A DNA stretch of 64,000 bases from Hydrogenophaga pseudoflava (GCF_031020795.1 NZ_JAVHJP010000001.1:310001-374000), one strand, 5' to 3'; shown: positions 11,880-23,748, counted from the stretch's first letter. Notes: a model not told the origin generated them from the letters alone. Numbers and translations: made by a program.

Positions 11880-12197
11880 TTAACCCTTGAGGGCGTTGAG
11901 TTCTTCGGCGCTCACGGAGGACTTGCTGCGGAACAGCAACACCAGAATGGCCAGGCCGATGGCCGACTCGGCGGCGGCCACGGTCAGAATGAAGAACACA
12001 AACACCTGTCCGTGCAGGTCTCCAAGGTAATGGGAGAACGCGACGAAGTTCATGTTGACCGCCAGCAGCATCAGCTCGATGGCCATCAGCAGCACGATGA
12101 TGTTCTTGCGGTTCAGGAAGATACCGATGACGGACAGCGCGAAGAGGATCGCACTCACTGACAGGAAATGTCCCAGTGACAGGTTCGTGAGGCTCAT
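11880..12197 (-). CDS. nuoK: NADH-quinone oxidoreductase subunit K
   Basis: A 105-residue protein with three transmembrane helices and the conserved glutamates in [19 protein letters not shown] and [17 protein letters not shown], which lie on the proton path of complex I. The ATG overlaps the nuoJ stop (ATGA). Length and sequence are typical of Burkholderiales NuoK. Confidence 0.97.
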   Translation of the reverse strand: MSLTNLSLGHFLSVSAILFALSVIGIFLNRKNIIVLLMAIELMLLAVNMNFVAFSHYLGDLHGQVFVFFILTVAAAESAIGLAILVLLFRSKSSVSAEELNALKG

Positions 12198-12832
12198 GCC
12201 TTGCCCTCCTCGGCGGCGACTGCTTCGGCAGGCGCGGATTTTTTCGTGGCGGCCATGGGCACCACCACCAGTCGGTCGGCGGCGCGCACACGGACCTGCA
12301 GACCCGGGTCGATGGCCTTGCTGTCCTTGCGCTGACGCAGGGTGAGTGCAATGGCAGCGAACATGGCCACCAGCAGAATGACCGCGGCAATTTCAACCGG
12401 GTACAGGTACTCGGTGTACATCAGCGCGCCGAGCGCCTTGGTGTTCGAGGCCCCGGTTGCCTGTGCAGCCACCGGCGCCACCATATTGGGGAAACCGACC
12501 CACAGCACGGCGATCAGCTCTGCGGCGACCAGCGCACCCAGCGTGGCGGCGAGCGGAAAGTTCTGCCAGAAACCCCAACGGTCGCCGTCGAGCTTGATGT
12601 CCAGCATCATGACGACGAACAGGAACAGCACCATGACCGCACCCAGGTACACCAGCACAAGGGTCAGTCCGAGAAACTCGGCCTTGAGCAGCAGCCAGAG
12701 GCCCGACGCCTGCGAGAACGCGAGCATCAGGAACAGCACGGCGTGCACCGGGTTGCGCGCCGTGATGACGCGGTAGGCGGCAAACAGCATCACCGCCGCG
12801 AACAGGTAGAAAAAGCCGGTCTGGTAATCCAT
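12194..12832 (-). CDS. nuoJ: NADH-quinone oxidoreductase subunit J
   Basis: A 212-residue membrane subunit with five helices, opening [20 protein letters not shown] and containing the flexible third helix [20 protein letters not shown] with its pi-bulge region. Contributes to the E-channel/quinone coupling of complex I. The last 45 residues are a polar tail rich in Ala, Lys and Glu, longer than in Escherichia coli but common in betaproteobacteria. Overlaps nuoK by four bases. Confidence 0.96.
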   Translation of the reverse strand: MDYQTGFFYLFAAVMLFAAYRVITARNPVHAVLFLMLAFSQASGLWLLLKAEFLGLTLVLVYLGAVMVLFLFVVMMLDIKLDGDRWGFWQNFPLAATLGALVAAELIAVLWVGFPNMVAPVAAQATGASNTKALGALMYTEYLYPVEIAAVILLVAMFAAIALTLRQRKDSKAIDPGLQVRVRAADRLVVVPMAATKKSAPAEAVAAEEGKA

Positions 12833-12851
12833 GGTCTTGTCTTTCGCCGGC

Positions 12852-13361
12852 TCAGCGGTACTTCGCGTCCGCGGCCTTGGCTGCTGCTATCTCGGGCTCG
12901 TAGCGGTCACCAACGGCCAGCAGCATTTCCTTGGTGAAGTACAGGTCACCGCGTTTTTCGCCGTGGTACTCCAGAATCTGGGTTTCGACAATGGCGTCGA
13001 CCGGGCAGGCCTCCTCGCAGAAACCGCAGAAGATGCACTTGGTCAGGTCGATGTCATAGCGCGTGGTGCGGCGGGTGCCGTCTTCACGCTCACCGGCCTC
13101 GATGGTGATGGCCATCGCGGGACACACCGCTTCGCAGAGCTTGCAGGCGATGCAGCGCTCCTCACCGTTCTCGTAACGGCGCTGGGCGTGGAGACCGCGG
13201 AAACGCGGGGACAACGGCGTCTTCTCTTCGGGGAACTGGACCGTGACCTTGCGGCGCAGGGCGTAGCGGCCGGTCAGGGCCATGCCCTTGAAGAGCTCCA
13301 GCAACATGAAGCTCTTGAAGAAGTCACTCAGCGAAAAGGGGGCAACGGCGGAGGTGGACAT
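12852..13361 (-). CDS. nuoI: NADH-quinone oxidoreductase subunit I
   Basis: A 169-residue peripheral-arm subunit with two complete 4Fe-4S motifs, [12 protein letters not shown] and [12 protein letters not shown], carrying clusters N6a and N6b. The N-terminal amphipathic helix ([17 protein letters not shown]) anchors it to the membrane. Located between nuoH and nuoJ as usual; length is typical. Confidence 0.97.
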   Translation of the reverse strand: MSTSAVAPFSLSDFFKSFMLLELFKGMALTGRYALRRKVTVQFPEEKTPLSPRFRGLHAQRRYENGEERCIACKLCEAVCPAMAITIEAGEREDGTRRTTRYDIDLTKCIFCGFCEEACPVDAIVETQILEYHGEKRGDLYFTKEMLLAVGDRYEPEIAAAKAADAKYR

Positions 13362-13376
13362 GATCGGTCGCCTTGC

Positions 13377-14459
13377 TTATTTCCAGAGGTTCCACGAGGT
13401 CTGCATCAGGCCGCCGACGAGCAGCAGCCAGACCAGCGTCACGGGAATGAAGATCTTCCAGCCCAGACGCATGATCTGGTCGTAACGGAAACGGGGGAAG
13501 GTGGCGCGGATCCAGATGAACAAAGACACCACGAAGAAGGTCTTGGCACCCAGCCAGATCCAGCCGGGAATCCAGTTGAACAGGGCGCTGTCGATCGGCG
13601 GGAGCCACCCGCCGAGGAACATCACCACTGCCAGGATGGACACCAGCCACATGCTGGCGTATTCGGCCAGGAAGAAGATGGCGAAGCCCATACCCGAGTA
13701 CTCGACCATGTGGCCGGCCACGATTTCCGCTTCGCCTTCGACCACGTCGAACGGGTGGCGGTTGGTTTCGGCCACACCCGAGATCAGGTAGACGAGGAAG
13801 ATCGGCAGCAGCGGCAGCCAGTTCCAGGAAAGGAAGTCCAGGCCCATGTTCACACCATGGCCCTTGGCCTGCGACGCCACGATGTCGCCCAGGTTCAGGC
13901 TGCCGGCGGTCATCACGACCACCAGGAAACAAAAACCGATGGCGATCTCATAGCTCACCATCTGGGCCGAGGCGCGCAAAGCGCCCAGGAAGGCGTACTT
14001 GGAGTTGGAAGCCCAACCAGCAATGATCACGCCGTAGACCTCGATGGAGGTGATGGCCAGAATGACCAGCAGGCCGGCGTTGATGTTGGCAATCACAGCC
14101 TCGGGGCCGAAGGGCACCACCACCCAGGCCGCGAGGGCCGGCATGATGGCCATGATGGGCCCCAGGCGGAACAGGCCATTGCTGGCGGCGGTCGGGTTGA
14201 TCAGCTCCTTGGTTAGCAGCTTGAGCGCGTCGGCGATCGGCTGCAGCAGGCCGGCCGGGCCGACCCGGTTGGGCCCCAGGCGGACCTGCATGAAACCCAG
14301 CAGCTTGCGCTCCCACAGAGTCAGATAGGCCACCGCTCCCATCAGTGGTGCCAGCACCGCCACGATCTTGATCAGACCCCAGATGACCGGCCACGCCGCA
14401 GTAGTCCACCAGGAAGCATTGATGAGGCCGAGGCCTCCGTTGTACATCGCATCGATCAT
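13377..14459 (-). CDS. nuoH: NADH-quinone oxidoreductase subunit H
   Basis: A 360-residue membrane subunit with eight helices that forms much of the quinone cavity. Recognisable are [20 protein letters not shown], the [20 protein letters not shown] loop and the [17 protein letters not shown] segment with conserved acidic residues. The ATG at 14459 was chosen: it overlaps the nuoG stop (ATGA) and gives the family start [13 protein letters not shown]; an earlier start at 14546 would run through nuoG coding sequence. Confidence 0.97.
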   Translation of the reverse strand: MIDAMYNGGLGLINASWWTTAAWPVIWGLIKIVAVLAPLMGAVAYLTLWERKLLGFMQVRLGPNRVGPAGLLQPIADALKLLTKELINPTAASNGLFRLGPIMAIMPALAAWVVVPFGPEAVIANINAGLLVILAITSIEVYGVIIAGWASNSKYAFLGALRASAQMVSYEIAIGFCFLVVVMTAGSLNLGDIVASQAKGHGVNMGLDFLSWNWLPLLPIFLVYLISGVAETNRHPFDVVEGEAEIVAGHMVEYSGMGFAIFFLAEYASMWLVSILAVVMFLGGWLPPIDSALFNWIPGWIWLGAKTFFVVSLFIWIRATFPRFRYDQIMRLGWKIFIPVTLVWLLLVGGLMQTSWNLWK

Positions 14460-16582
14460 GCGCGGGCTCCTCGGGCGTCGCTCGTGAGTTGCAGCGAGGT
14501 GGCGCGGCGCACCAGCCCATCGAGCTGATAGATCGGCGCCACACAAGGTGAAGTCCGGACGGGCGACTGGTCTGCCGCGGCAGGTCCCAAGCCAAACTCC
14601 GCGTTGCTCAGACGGGACGCCGCCACCAGCGATTCACCGGCCACGCCCGGCAGGGCGGCTGCCAGCACGGCCTGGGAAGTGTCCGCATCAAACCCGGGCA
14701 GACCCAGGAGGTTGCCCAGCACGCGCAGCACCTTCCAGGCCGGACGCGTCTCGCCGAGCGGACGCACCACTGCGTGGAAGCTCTGCAGGCGGCCTTCGGC
14801 ATTGACAAAGGACCCGGAGGTTTCCGTGAACGGTGCGATGGGCAACAACACGTCGCTGATGTCCATGTTGGCCTTGAACGGACTGAGCGTGACCACCATG
14901 TCGGCGGATTTCAGGCCTTCCGCACCATGGGCACTGTCAAAAGCAGGCTCGGTGTTGAGGAGAATGGCGGCCTTCAGTTGCCCGCCGAGCATTTGAGCGG
15001 CGTTCAGACCACCCTGCCCCGGCACGGCACGCACCAGCTGGGCCCCGACGGTGTTGGCCGCTTCGGTGAGGTAACCCACCGAGGCGCCCGTCTGCTGACC
15101 GATCCAGTTGGCCAGCGCCAGCAGGCTGGAAGCTTTTTCATGGTGGGCAGCGGCGTTGCCCAGAAGGATGGCCTTTTGTTCGCCGCTCAACAGGGACTTG
15201 GCCACGGCGCGGGCATCGTCGGTGATGCTGCCGGCGACCGGCGGTTGCACACCGGCCTCAGCCGCTACAGCGGCAGCGATTCCAGCCAGTGCGCTGACCC
15301 AGACACTGCTGTCGGCCAGCAGCACGTTCTTCAGCGGCATCGCCCAGTCCGGAGCCTGGCCATCCAGCACGTTGACCTGGCCACCCTTGCGTGCGGCTTG
15401 ACGGATCCGCTGGGCGAACAGCGGATGGTCCTTGCGCAGGTTCGAACCCACGACGAGCACGCGCTGCAGCTGCGACAGTTCGGAGATCGGACGGCCGAGC
15501 CAGCGGGCCTGACCGGCCGGCGCCGCATTGCCGAAATCGGCATGGCGCAGACGGCTGTCGATGTTCTCGCTGCCCAGGCCACGCACGAGGGCGCCGGCCA
15601 GCGACAGTTCTTCCACCGTGCTGTGCGGACTGGCCAGCAGGCCGATGGCGCCTGCGCCATGCTTGTCCTTGACGCACTTGAGACCGTTGGCCACGTACTC
15701 GAGTGCCGTCTGCCAGTCCACGGTTTGCCATTCGCCGCCCTGTTTGAGCATGGGCCGGGTCAGGCGGTCTTCACCATTCAAGGCTTCGTACGAGAAGCGG
15801 TCGCGATCCGCGATCCAGCACTCGTTGACGGCGTCGTTCTCCAGCGGCACCACGCGCATCACCTGGTGGTTCTTCACCTGGACGATCAGGTTCGCACCGG
15901 TCGAGTCGTGCGGGCTGACGCTCTTGCGGCGCGAAAGCTCCCATGTGCGGGCGCTGTAGCGGAAGGGCTTGCTGGTGAGCGCACCCACCGGGCAGATGTC
16001 GATCATGTTGCCCGAAAGTTCGGAGTCCACCGACCGACCGACGAAGGTCTCGATCTCCGCATGCTCGCCGCGGTTGGACATGCCCAGCTCCATGACGCCG
16101 GCGATTTCCTGGCCGAAGCGCACGCAGCGGGTGCAGTGGATGCAGCGGCTCATCTCCGCCATGGAAATCAGCGGGCCCACGTTCTTGTGGAACACCATGC
16201 GCTTTTCTTCTTCGTAGCGGGAAGCACCACCGCCGTAGCCCACAGCCAAGTCCTGCAGCTGGCATTCACCGCCCTGGTCGCAGATCGGGCAATCCAGCGG
16301 GTGGTTGATCAGCAGGAACTCCATGACCGACTTCTGGGCCTTGATGGCCTTGTCGGACTTGGTGCGCACGATCATGCCCATGGTAACCGGCGTGGCGCAG
16401 GCGGGCATGGGTTTGGGGGCCTTCTCCACCTCGACCAGGCACATGCGGCAGCTGGCGGCAATGGAGAGCTTCTTGTGGTAGCAGAAGTGCGGAATGTAGG
16501 TACCAGCCTTCTCGGCAGCATGCATGACCATGCTGCCCGGGGGCACTTCGACCTTCTGGCCGTCGAGTTCGATTTCAACCAT
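14456..16582 (-). CDS. nuoG: NADH-quinone oxidoreductase subunit G
   Basis: A 708-residue iron-sulfur subunit of the peripheral arm. The N-terminal ferredoxin domain carries the 2Fe-2S cysteines ([17 protein letters not shown]), then the His-Cys motif [17 protein letters not shown] and the [10 protein letters not shown] cluster region, followed by a molybdopterin-oxidoreductase-like fold without cofactor function. The ATG at 16582 gives [14 protein letters not shown], the normal start; the longer frame lies inside nuoF. Starts 14 bases after nuoF. Confidence 0.96.
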   Translation of the reverse strand: MVEIELDGQKVEVPPGSMVMHAAEKAGTYIPHFCYHKKLSIAASCRMCLVEVEKAPKPMPACATPVTMGMIVRTKSDKAIKAQKSVMEFLLINHPLDCPICDQGGECQLQDLAVGYGGGASRYEEEKRMVFHKNVGPLISMAEMSRCIHCTRCVRFGQEIAGVMELGMSNRGEHAEIETFVGRSVDSELSGNMIDICPVGALTSKPFRYSARTWELSRRKSVSPHDSTGANLIVQVKNHQVMRVVPLENDAVNECWIADRDRFSYEALNGEDRLTRPMLKQGGEWQTVDWQTALEYVANGLKCVKDKHGAGAIGLLASPHSTVEELSLAGALVRGLGSENIDSRLRHADFGNAAPAGQARWLGRPISELSQLQRVLVVGSNLRKDHPLFAQRIRQAARKGGQVNVLDGQAPDWAMPLKNVLLADSSVWVSALAGIAAAVAAEAGVQPPVAGSITDDARAVAKSLLSGEQKAILLGNAAAHHEKASSLLALANWIGQQTGASVGYLTEAANTVGAQLVRAVPGQGGLNAAQMLGGQLKAAILLNTEPAFDSAHGAEGLKSADMVVTLSPFKANMDISDVLLPIAPFTETSGSFVNAEGRLQSFHAVVRPLGETRPAWKVLRVLGNLLGLPGFDADTSQAVLAAALPGVAGESLVAASRLSNAEFGLGPAAADQSPVRTSPCVAPIYQLDGLVRRATSLQLTSDARGARA

Positions 16583-16596
16583 GGTGTGTTCCGGAA

Positions 16597-17964
16597 TCAG
16601 GCCGAGGCCGCGGTGTCGGCCTTGATCATGGCCGCGAACTCGTGACGGAAATGCTTGAGCATGGCGCGCACCGGCATCGCGGCAGCATCGCCCAGGGCGC
16701 AGATGGTGCGGCCCATGATGTTTTCGGCCACGTTGTCCAGCAGGTCCATGTCGGCCGGCTTGGCGTCGCCGCGCTGGATCTTGTCGACCAGTCGCCAGAG
16801 CCAGCCCGTGCCTTCGCGGCAGGGCGTGCACTGGCCACAGGACTCGTGCATGTAAAAGTAGGACAGGCGCTTGAGCGACTCGACCATGCAGCGGGTGTCG
16901 TCCATCACGATCACGGCCCCCGAGCCCAGCATGGAACCGGCCTTGCTGATCGAGTCATAGTCCATCGTGCAGTCCATGATGATGGACGCCGGCAACACGG
17001 GCGAAGACGAACCGCCGGGGATGACCGCCTTGAGCTGGCGACCGGTGCGCACACCGCCGGCCAGGTCGAGCAGCTTGGAGAACGGCGTGCCCATGGGAAT
17101 CTCGTAATTGCCGGGCAGGTTCACGTCACCACTGACCGAAAAGATCTTGGTGCCACCGTTGTTGGGCTTGCCGCATTCGAGGTAGGCCTGGCCGCCATTG
17201 CGGATGATCCAAGGCACGGCCGCGAAGGTCTCGGTGTTGTTGATGGTGGTCGGCTTGCCGTACAGGCCGAAACTGGCCGGGAACGGCGGCTTGAATCGGG
17301 GCTGGCCCTTCTTGCCTTCCAGCGATTCGAGCAGCGCGGTTTCTTCACCGCAGATGTAGGCCCCAAAGCCATGGTGCGCATGGAGCTGGAACGAGTAGTT
17401 CGAGCCCATGATGTTGTTGCCCAGATACCCGGCGGCGCGGGCTTCTTCCAGGGCGGCCTCGAAGCGTTCGTACACCTCGAAGATTTCGCCGTGGATGTAG
17501 TTGTAGCCCACGCTGATGCCCATGGCGTACGCCGCGATCGCCATGCCTTCGATGACGATGTGCGGGTTGTACATGAGGATGTCGCGGTCCTTGCAGGTGC
17601 CCGGCTCGCCCTCATCGGAGTTGCACACGAGGTATTTCTGGCCCGGGAACTGGCGTGGCATGAAGCTCCACTTCAGGCCCGAAGGGAAACCCGCGCCGCC
17701 GCGGCCGCGCAGCGCCGACTCCTTGACAGTGGCGATCACCTGGTCCTGGGTCATGCCCACGGCACCCGTCTCGGGGTTGGGCGCCGAACCATCCATGCCC
17801 AGCACCTTGCGCAGGGCCTGGTAGCCGCCACGTGCCTCGTAGTCCTTGAGCGACCAGTTGCTGCCGTTGAGGTCCTTGTAGATCTGCGGCTCGATGTGGC
17901 GGCCATGGAAGCAGGTCTGAACGCCAGTGGCGCTGAACTGCGCGAGCACTTGCTGGGCGTTCAT
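16597..17964 (-). CDS. nuoF: NADH-quinone oxidoreductase subunit F
   Basis: A 455-residue flavoprotein subunit that oxidises NADH. It has the glycine-rich NADH/FMN site [17 protein letters not shown], the FMN region [16 protein letters not shown], and the N3 cluster motif [15 protein letters not shown]. Cytoplasmic tip of complex I. The ATG overlaps the nuoE stop by four bases. Normal length. Confidence 0.97.
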   Translation of the reverse strand: MNAQQVLAQFSATGVQTCFHGRHIEPQIYKDLNGSNWSLKDYEARGGYQALRKVLGMDGSAPNPETGAVGMTQDQVIATVKESALRGRGGAGFPSGLKWSFMPRQFPGQKYLVCNSDEGEPGTCKDRDILMYNPHIVIEGMAIAAYAMGISVGYNYIHGEIFEVYERFEAALEEARAAGYLGNNIMGSNYSFQLHAHHGFGAYICGEETALLESLEGKKGQPRFKPPFPASFGLYGKPTTINNTETFAAVPWIIRNGGQAYLECGKPNNGGTKIFSVSGDVNLPGNYEIPMGTPFSKLLDLAGGVRTGRQLKAVIPGGSSSPVLPASIIMDCTMDYDSISKAGSMLGSGAVIVMDDTRCMVESLKRLSYFYMHESCGQCTPCREGTGWLWRLVDKIQRGDAKPADMDLLDNVAENIMGRTICALGDAAAMPVRAMLKHFRHEFAAMIKADTAASA

Positions 17965-18494
17965 TGTTTGCCCTCCGCGGCGCGCAGGCCGTCAATCAGC
18001 TGATCGAGCTTTTCATTGCTCATGAAACTGCACATGTGGCGATCATTCACCAGCATGACCGGCGAATCGGCGCAGGCGCCCAGGCACTCGCTCTGCTGCA
18101 ACGTGAACAGGCCGTCGGCCGTCGTCTCGCCCATGGCGATGCCCAGCTTTTTCTCAAGGTGGTGCAGCGCGGTGTAACCGTCGCGCAACTGGCACGGCAG
18201 GTTGGTACAGACGTTGAGCTTGAATTTGCCCACCGGCCTCTGGTTGTACATGTTGTAGAAGGTCGTCACCTCGTGGACGGCCATCACCGGCATGCCCAGG
18301 TAGTCGGCGATCGCCTGCTCGGCGGCATTGCTGACATGCCCCTGCTCCTGCTGCACGATGGACAGACAGGCCATCACGGCCGATTGCGCCTGCTCGGTGG
18401 GGTACTTGGCGACTTCGCGGGCGAAGCGCGCCTTGGTGGCCTCGGACAGCTCCATCGCCGTCACCGGCCCCTGATTTGCGGGGGTCGAGATCAT
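17961..18494 (-). CDS. nuoE: NADH-quinone oxidoreductase subunit E
   Basis: A 177-residue thioredoxin-like 2Fe-2S subunit (cluster N1a). The four ligands are visible in CTNLPCQ and [10 protein letters not shown]. Works with NuoF at the NADH-oxidising tip. The ATG overlaps the nuoD stop (ATGA). The first 13 residues ([13 protein letters not shown]) are variable, and an internal Met14 could also start, but the overlap favours the upstream ATG. Confidence 0.96.
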   Translation of the reverse strand: MISTPANQGPVTAMELSEATKARFAREVAKYPTEQAQSAVMACLSIVQQEQGHVSNAAEQAIADYLGMPVMAVHEVTTFYNMYNQRPVGKFKLNVCTNLPCQLRDGYTALHHLEKKLGIAMGETTADGLFTLQQSECLGACADSPVMLVNDRHMCSFMSNEKLDQLIDGLRAAEGKQ

Positions 18495-19744
18495 CGGTCA
18501 ATCTCTCCAAAAACGATGTCCATCGTGCCGATGATGGCCACCGCGTCGGCCAGCATGTGGCCCTTGGCCATTTCATCCAGCGTGGACAGGTGCGTGAAAC
18601 CGGGGGCGCGGATCTTCAGGCGGTAGGGCTTGTTGGCACCGTCGCTGACCAGGTAAATGCCGAATTCGCCTTTGGGATGCTCGACGGCGGCATAGGCCTC
18701 GCCTTCGGGCACGTGGAAACCCTCGGTGAAGAGCTTGAAGTGGTGGATCAGCTCTTCCATGCTCGACTTCATCGCCTCGCGGGAGGGCGGCGCCACCTTG
18801 TGGTTGTCGGTGATGACCGGACCTGGATTGGCACGCAGCCAGTCCACGCACTGCTTGATGATGCGATTGGACTGCTTCATCTCCTCCATGCGGACGAGGT
18901 AACGGTCGTAGGTGTCACCGGTCTTGCCGACCGGGATGTCGAATTCGACGCGGTCGTAGACGTCGTAGGGCTGCTTCTTTCGAAGGTCCCAGGCGATGCC
19001 GGACCCCCGCAGCATCGGACCGGTCATGCCCAGGTTCAGCGCGCGTTCGGGCGACACCACGCCAATGCCCACCGTGCGCTGCTTCCAGATTCGGTTGTCG
19101 GTCAGCAGCGTGTGGTATTCGGCCAGGTAGGTCGGGAAACGCTGGGTGAAGTCGTCGATGAAGTCCAGCAGCGAGCCTTGGCGGTTCGTATTCATCTCCG
19201 CCAGCGCCTTGGCGTTGCGGATCTTGCTGTGCTTGTACTGCGGCATGGTGTCCGGCAGGTCGCGGTACACGCCACCCGGGCGGAAGTAGGCCGCATGCAT
19301 GCGCGCACCGGACACCGCTTCGTACATGTCGAACAGGTCCTCGCGCTCGCGGAACGCGTAGATCAGGATGGTCGAGCTCCCGCAGTCGTTGCCGTGCGAA
19401 CCGAGCCACATCAAGTGGTTCAGCAGGCGGGTGATCTCGCTGAACATGACACGGATGTACTGCGCGCGGATCGGCACTTCGATGCCCAGCAGCTTCTCAA
19501 TGGCCAGACAGTAGGCGTGCTCGTTGCACATCATGGACACGTAGTCGAGACGGTCCATGTAAGGCAGCGACTGGATGAAGGTCTTGTGCTCGGCGAGCTT
19601 TTCGGTGGCCCGGTGCAGCAGGCCGATGTGCGGGTCGGCGCGCTGCACCACCTCGCCGTCGAGCTCGAGCACCAGACGCAGCACACCGTGTGCGGCCGGG
19701 TGCTGCGGCCCGAAGTTCAGGGTGTAGTTCTTGATTTCAGCCAT
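18491..19744 (-). CDS. nuoD: NADH-quinone oxidoreductase subunit D
   Basis: A 417-residue 49-kDa-type subunit lining the quinone site. Conserved segments are [15 protein letters not shown] with the quinone-binding histidine, [31 protein letters not shown] sequence (here [19 protein letters not shown]) and the C-terminal end [13 protein letters not shown]. Two bases separate it from nuoC. Normal length. Confidence 0.97.
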   Translation of the reverse strand: MAEIKNYTLNFGPQHPAAHGVLRLVLELDGEVVQRADPHIGLLHRATEKLAEHKTFIQSLPYMDRLDYVSMMCNEHAYCLAIEKLLGIEVPIRAQYIRVMFSEITRLLNHLMWLGSHGNDCGSSTILIYAFREREDLFDMYEAVSGARMHAAYFRPGGVYRDLPDTMPQYKHSKIRNAKALAEMNTNRQGSLLDFIDDFTQRFPTYLAEYHTLLTDNRIWKQRTVGIGVVSPERALNLGMTGPMLRGSGIAWDLRKKQPYDVYDRVEFDIPVGKTGDTYDRYLVRMEEMKQSNRIIKQCVDWLRANPGPVITDNHKVAPPSREAMKSSMEELIHHFKLFTEGFHVPEGEAYAAVEHPKGEFGIYLVSDGANKPYRLKIRAPGFTHLSTLDEMAKGHMLADAVAIIGTMDIVFGEIDR

Positions 19745-19746
19745 GA

Positions 19747-20361
19747 TCAGTGCAGTCCGCCATAGTTGTCTTCACGGATCACGCGCGGCGTGATCTCGCG
19801 CGGCTCGATCGTCACCGGCTCATAGACCACGCGCTGACGCTCGGCGTCGTAACGCATCTCCACGTGCCCCGACAGCGGAAAGTCCTTGCGGAAGGGGTGA
19901 CCGATGAAGCCGTAGTCGGTCAGGATACGGCGCAGGTCGTTGTGCCCCTCGAACACGATGCCGTAGAGGTCGAAGGCCTCGCGCTCGTACCAGTTGGCCG
20001 ACGACCAGAGCCCGGACACCGAGTCCACGACCGGAAAATCATCTTCCGGGCAGAACACACGCACCCGCAAGCGGTGGTTGAGACTCACCGACAGGAGATG
20101 GACGACCACCGCAAAGCGGGAACCCTCCCACCGGCCATCACCGTAGGTGGAGTAGTCCATGCCACACAGATCGATGAGTTGCTCGAAGCGCGTTTGCGGC
20201 GCATCGCGCAGGGTCTGCATGACCTCGAGGTAGTCGGAGGCCGCCACCACCAGGGTGACTTCGCCGCGGACAACGGATACCGATCTTGCGCGTTCGCCAA
20301 GCAATTGCGCCACGTTGGCAGCAATGGTTTCGGCAGGAGTGAAGTAGGCTGTGTCGCTCAT
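19747..20361 (-). CDS. nuoC: NADH-quinone oxidoreductase subunit C
   Basis: A 204-residue 30-kDa-type subunit, separate from NuoD as in most betaproteobacteria. The signature [29 protein letters not shown] (given in part) with the following HPFRKDFPL is clear. The start at 20361 ([18 protein letters not shown]) follows a 32-base gap from nuoB; longer frames read through nuoB. Confidence 0.97.
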   Translation of the reverse strand: MSDTAYFTPAETIAANVAQLLGERARSVSVVRGEVTLVVAASDYLEVMQTLRDAPQTRFEQLIDLCGMDYSTYGDGRWEGSRFAVVVHLLSVSLNHRLRVRVFCPEDDFPVVDSVSGLWSSANWYEREAFDLYGIVFEGHNDLRRILTDYGFIGHPFRKDFPLSGHVEMRYDAERQRVVYEPVTIEPREITPRVIREDNYGGLH

Positions 20362-20393
20362 GGGCCGTCTTTCTGACTCAGTCCAGGCACCGG

Positions 20394-20873
20394 TCAGGCG
20401 CGGGCAATCGTGTTGGTGCGACGGATCTTCTGCTGCAACTGGATGATCCCGTAGATCAGCGCTTCGGCCGTCGGAGGACAGCCGGGCACATAGACGTCCA
20501 CCGGTACGATGCGGTCGCAGCCGCGCACCACGGAATAGCTGTAGTGGTAGTAGCCACCACCGTTGGCACAGGAGCCCATCGACAACACCCAGCGGGGCTC
20601 GGCCATCTGGTCGTACACCTTGCGCAGCGCGGGCGCCATCTTGTTGCACAGGGTCCCTGCCACAATCATCAGATCGGACTGGCGGGGGCTGGCACGAAAC
20701 ACCTCGGCACCGAAGCGGGCCAGGTCGTAACGGGCCGTGGCAGCGTGCATCATCTCCACGGCGCAACAAGCCAGACCAAAGGTCATCGGCCAGAGAGATC
20801 CGGTTTTGGCCCAGTTCACCACCGAGTCATAGCTCGTGGTGATGAAGCCTTCTTTCAGGACGCCTTCAATCAT
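20394..20873 (-). CDS. nuoB: NADH-quinone oxidoreductase subunit B
   Basis: A 159-residue subunit holding cluster N2, the last electron carrier before quinone. The tandem cysteines in [11 protein letters not shown] and the later [14 protein letters not shown] and [15 protein letters not shown] supply its ligands. Second gene of the nuo operon, 27 bases after nuoA. Normal length. Confidence 0.98.
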   Translation of the reverse strand: MIEGVLKEGFITTSYDSVVNWAKTGSLWPMTFGLACCAVEMMHAATARYDLARFGAEVFRASPRQSDLMIVAGTLCNKMAPALRKVYDQMAEPRWVLSMGSCANGGGYYHYSYSVVRGCDRIVPVDVYVPGCPPTAEALIYGIIQLQQKIRRTNTIARA

Positions 20874-20900
20874 GTGTGCTCCACTGCGCCAGCAGGCGCA

Positions 20901-21260
20901 TCATTCCCAGTCCAGGGCGCCGATCTTCCAGGCGTAGACAAATCCAACCAGCAGGTCGATCAGGAAGATCACACCCACCCAGAAGCCGGTCGAACCGATG
21001 TCGGTCAGGGCCACCGCCCAGGGAATCAGGAACGCGATTTCCAGATCAAAGAGGATGAAGAGGATGGCCACGAGGTAGTAGCGGACATCGAACTTCATGC
21101 GCGCATCTTCGAAAGCCTCGAAGCCGCATTCGTAAGGGGAATTTTTTGCAGGATCCGGGCGGTTGGGGCCCAGGATGTAGCCCAAGGCCTGGGGTATCAC
21201 GCCTACGGCAAGACCGACCAGGATGAACAAAAGCACGGGGAGATATTGTTCGAGACTCAT
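20901..21260 (-). CDS. nuoA: NADH-quinone oxidoreductase subunit A
   Basis: A 119-residue protein with three transmembrane helices and the conserved loop [29 protein letters not shown] sequence ([19 protein letters not shown]) that undergoes movement near the quinone site. First gene of the nuo operon, about 50 bases downstream of the tRNA-Leu gene on the same strand. Confidence 0.97.
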   Translation of the reverse strand: MSLEQYLPVLLFILVGLAVGVIPQALGYILGPNRPDPAKNSPYECGFEAFEDARMKFDVRYYLVAILFILFDLEIAFLIPWAVALTDIGSTGFWVGVIFLIDLLVGFVYAWKIGALDWE

Positions 21261-21309
21261 CGTGGGTCGGTTCCATGCGCAGGGCCTGATGGCCCTGCCT
21301 GCCTTTGTC

Positions 21310-21394
21310 TGGTGCCGACGGCGAGACTCGAACTCGCACAGCTTTCGCCACTACCCCCTCAAGATAGCGTGTCTACCAATTTCACCACGTCGGC
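21310..21394 (-). tRNA. tRNA-Leu (anticodon GAG)
   Basis: The minus strand folds into a class II tRNA of 85 bases including an encoded CCA. The acceptor arms are GCCGACG (21394-21388) and CGTCGGC (21320-21314) with discriminator A. The anticodon stem CTATC/GGTAG encloses TTGAGGG, giving anticodon GAG. A long variable arm and the T-loop GTTCGAGTC are present. It lies between secG and nuoA on the same strand, a placement conserved in Burkholderiales, so it is probably processed from a longer transcript. Confidence 0.97.
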
Positions 21395-21549
21395 TGGGTC
21401 TGCATTGTCTGGCTCACGAGGGCTGGTGTGAGCATTGTCGACAACCCATAGAGTTTACCCTGAAACGACCCGGGTTTTCCAGAATTCCTGGGCTTTTTCG
21501 GGGTGGCCGCCCCGCTCTCGCCGGGGCGGCCACACACCCTCTCGGGCAT

Positions 21550-21939
21550 TTATTTGCCGGGGATCTGCGCCGCGCCAGAAGCCGGCGTCGCCGGAGTTTC
21601 GACCGGCGTCCCTGCGGGGGCGGCAGAACCCTCCGCCGGAGCCTGCGTCGCAGGGGTCACGCTCTCCAGCACACTGCCGGAGCGCGCCGTTGTCGGCACC
21701 AGGTTGCCAAAGTAGGCGAGACCAAGGGTGCAGGTCAGGAACACACCAGCCAGCACCGCAGTGGTGCGAGACAGGAAGTTGGCACCTCCCGAGGCACCGA
21801 AGAGGCTCGCAGACCCTGCTCCACCACCGAAGGCGGCGCCGGCATCGGCACCCTTGCCGTGCTGCATGAGGATCAGGCCGATCATGCCAACGGCGGCAAG
21901 GATCTGGACAGCCTGGAGGATGGTCATCAAAACGTTCAT
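21550..21939 (-). CDS. secG: Preprotein translocase subunit SecG
   Basis: A 129-residue protein with two membrane helices (about residues 3-21 and 55-75) joined by the conserved loop GKGADAGAAFGGGAGSASLFG, the SecG signature. The C-terminal 45 residues form a low-complexity Ala/Pro/Thr-rich tail. Supports SecYE-dependent export. TAGGAGCAGAC precedes the ATG. It follows tpiA by 32 bases on the minus strand. Confidence 0.96.
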   Translation of the reverse strand: MNVLMTILQAVQILAAVGMIGLILMQHGKGADAGAAFGGGAGSASLFGASGGANFLSRTTAVLAGVFLTCTLGLAYFGNLVPTTARSGSVLESVTPATQAPAEGSAAPAGTPVETPATPASGAAQIPGK

Positions 21940-21971
21940 GTCTGCTCCTAATGTGCGTAAAGGGGAGATCG

Positions 21972-22715
21972 TCAGCCGGCCGCAGCCACGATCTGAAGGA
22001 AGTCGGCGGCCTTGAGGGAAGCGCCTCCGATGAGGCCCCCATCGATGTCCGGCTGGGCCAGCAGGCTGGCTGCGTTGGCCGCGTTCATACTGCCGCCGTA
22101 AAGAATGTGCACCCGCTTCGGGTTGGTGGTGGCGGCCGCCAGCTGGGCCCGCAGGACAGCATGCACGGCCTGCGCCATTTCGGGCGTGGCCGTCTTTCCG
22201 GTACCGATGGCCCACACAGGCTCGTAGGCCACCACGATTTCGGTGATGCAGTGGCCTACGGTGTGGATCACCGCAGCCAGTTGGCGCTTGACCACGGCCT
22301 CGGTTTCGACGGCCTCTCGTTCGGCCAGTGTTTCGCCCACGCACACGATGGGCGTGACACCAGCCGACAGCGCCCGCTGGGCCTTGGCGGCCACCAACTC
22401 ATCGGTCTCGCCGTGGTACTGGCGGCGTTCGCTGTGGCCGACGATGGCGTAGCGGCAACCGAAGTCCTTGAGCATGGCCACGCTGACCTCGCCCGTGTAG
22501 GCGCCTTGCTCATGGGCAGACACATCCTGCGCGCCCCAGGCGATCGGACTGCCTTGCAGCAGGCCCTGCAGCTGCGCCAGATAGGGCGCGGGTGCGCACA
22601 GCGCGACCTCGGCCGCAGGCTGGCCGACACCGGCCAGCATGGCCTGGACCAGGGCCTCGTTGGCCGCCAGGCTCCCGTTCATCTTCCAGTTGCCGGCGAT
22701 CAGCTTCTTGTTCAT
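21972..22715 (-). CDS. tpiA: Triosephosphate isomerase
   Basis: A 247-residue TIM-barrel enzyme interconverting dihydroxyacetone phosphate and glyceraldehyde 3-phosphate. Catalytic elements visible: NWKMNG (Lys), VGHSERR (His), [14 protein letters not shown] (Glu and flexible loop) and LYGGSMN near the end. Cytoplasmic, glycolysis/gluconeogenesis. Sits between a quinone oxidoreductase and secG. Confidence 0.98.
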   Translation of the reverse strand: MNKKLIAGNWKMNGSLAANEALVQAMLAGVGQPAAEVALCAPAPYLAQLQGLLQGSPIAWGAQDVSAHEQGAYTGEVSVAMLKDFGCRYAIVGHSERRQYHGETDELVAAKAQRALSAGVTPIVCVGETLAEREAVETEAVVKRQLAAVIHTVGHCITEIVVAYEPVWAIGTGKTATPEMAQAVHAVLRAQLAAATTNPKRVHILYGGSMNAANAASLLAQPDIDGGLIGGASLKAADFLQIVAAAG

Positions 22716-22739
22716 CTCAGTCTCCGAAAGAGTGGTGGA

Positions 22740-23729
22740 TCACGCCCAGGTCAGCACGATCTTGCCGATGTGCCGGTTGGACTCCATCAGTGTGTGGGCC
22801 TCGGCCGCACGGGCGGCCTCGAAGGTGCTGTGGATCACCGGTTTGACCTGCCCCTGCTCCAGCAACGGCCAGACCTTTTCGCGCAGCGAGGCCGCGATGG
22901 CCGCCTTGAAGGTCACGGGACGTGGCCGCAGCGTCGAGCCGGTGATGACCAGCCGGCGGCGCAGCACCAGACCGGCATTGAAGCCAGCCTTGACGCCACC
23001 CTGCACCGCGATGATGACCAAGCGCCCGTCTTCGGCCAGGCACTCAACCTCGCGGGCCACGTAGTCGCCGGCCACCATGTCCAGGATCACATTCACACCC
23101 TGCCCACCCGTCAGTTCCTTGGCCACGACCGAAAAATCCTGGCTGCGGTAGTTGATGGCGTGGTCGGCACCAAGGCCCAGACAGGCTGCACACTTGTCGT
23201 CGCTGCCGGCCGTCGCGATCACGGTCGCTCCGAAGGCCTTGGCCAGCTGGATCGCGGTCACGCCGATGCCGCTGGTGCCGCCTTGCACCAGCAAGGTTTC
23301 ACCGGCCTGCAAGCGGCCGCGGTCGAACACGTTGCTCCAGACCGTGAAGAAGGTCTCCGGCAACGCTGCCGCCTGCACATCGTCGAAGCCTGCAGGCACC
23401 GGCAGGCACTGCCCCACCGGCGCGACGCACAGTTCGGCATAACCACCACCCGCGACCAGAGCACAGACGCGGTCCCCGATCTTGAAACCTGCCTGCGCCA
23501 TCGCGTCGGCGTCACCCGACTCGATGACACCCGCCACTTCGAGGCCAGGCAGATCAGACGCCCCGGGCGGCGGCGGGTAGGACCCGCTGCGCTGCAGCAC
23601 GTCCGGGCGGTTCACGCCCGAAGCGCGCACACGGATCAGTACCTCGCCGGCCGCCGCGACCGGCGCCGGGCGTTCCGCCAAGCGCAGGACCTCGGGTGCG
23701 CCGAAGGCGCTGATCTCGACCGCTTGCAT
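22740..23729 (-). CDS. NAD(P)H-quinone oxidoreductase, zinc-independent MDR family
   Basis: A 329-residue medium-chain dehydrogenase/reductase of the quinone-reductase (PIG3/QOR) type. It has the GroES-like start MQAVEISAFGAPEVLRL, the quinone-reductase stretch ASGVNRPDVLQRSGSYPPPPG, and the nucleotide motif GGTSGIGVTAIQLAKAFGA. The cysteine ligands of zinc alcohol dehydrogenases are absent. Likely reduces quinones or enones with NADPH in the cytoplasm. The ATG at 23729 is preferred over one at 23786, which lies inside the pnp tail. Confidence 0.9.
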   Translation of the reverse strand: MQAVEISAFGAPEVLRLAERPAPVAAAGEVLIRVRASGVNRPDVLQRSGSYPPPPGASDLPGLEVAGVIESGDADAMAQAGFKIGDRVCALVAGGGYAELCVAPVGQCLPVPAGFDDVQAAALPETFFTVWSNVFDRGRLQAGETLLVQGGTSGIGVTAIQLAKAFGATVIATAGSDDKCAACLGLGADHAINYRSQDFSVVAKELTGGQGVNVILDMVAGDYVAREVECLAEDGRLVIIAVQGGVKAGFNAGLVLRRRLVITGSTLRPRPVTFKAAIAASLREKVWPLLEQGQVKPVIHSTFEAARAAEAHTLMESNRHIGKIVLTWA

Positions 23730-23748
23730 CACCGTCAGCGGCAGCTGC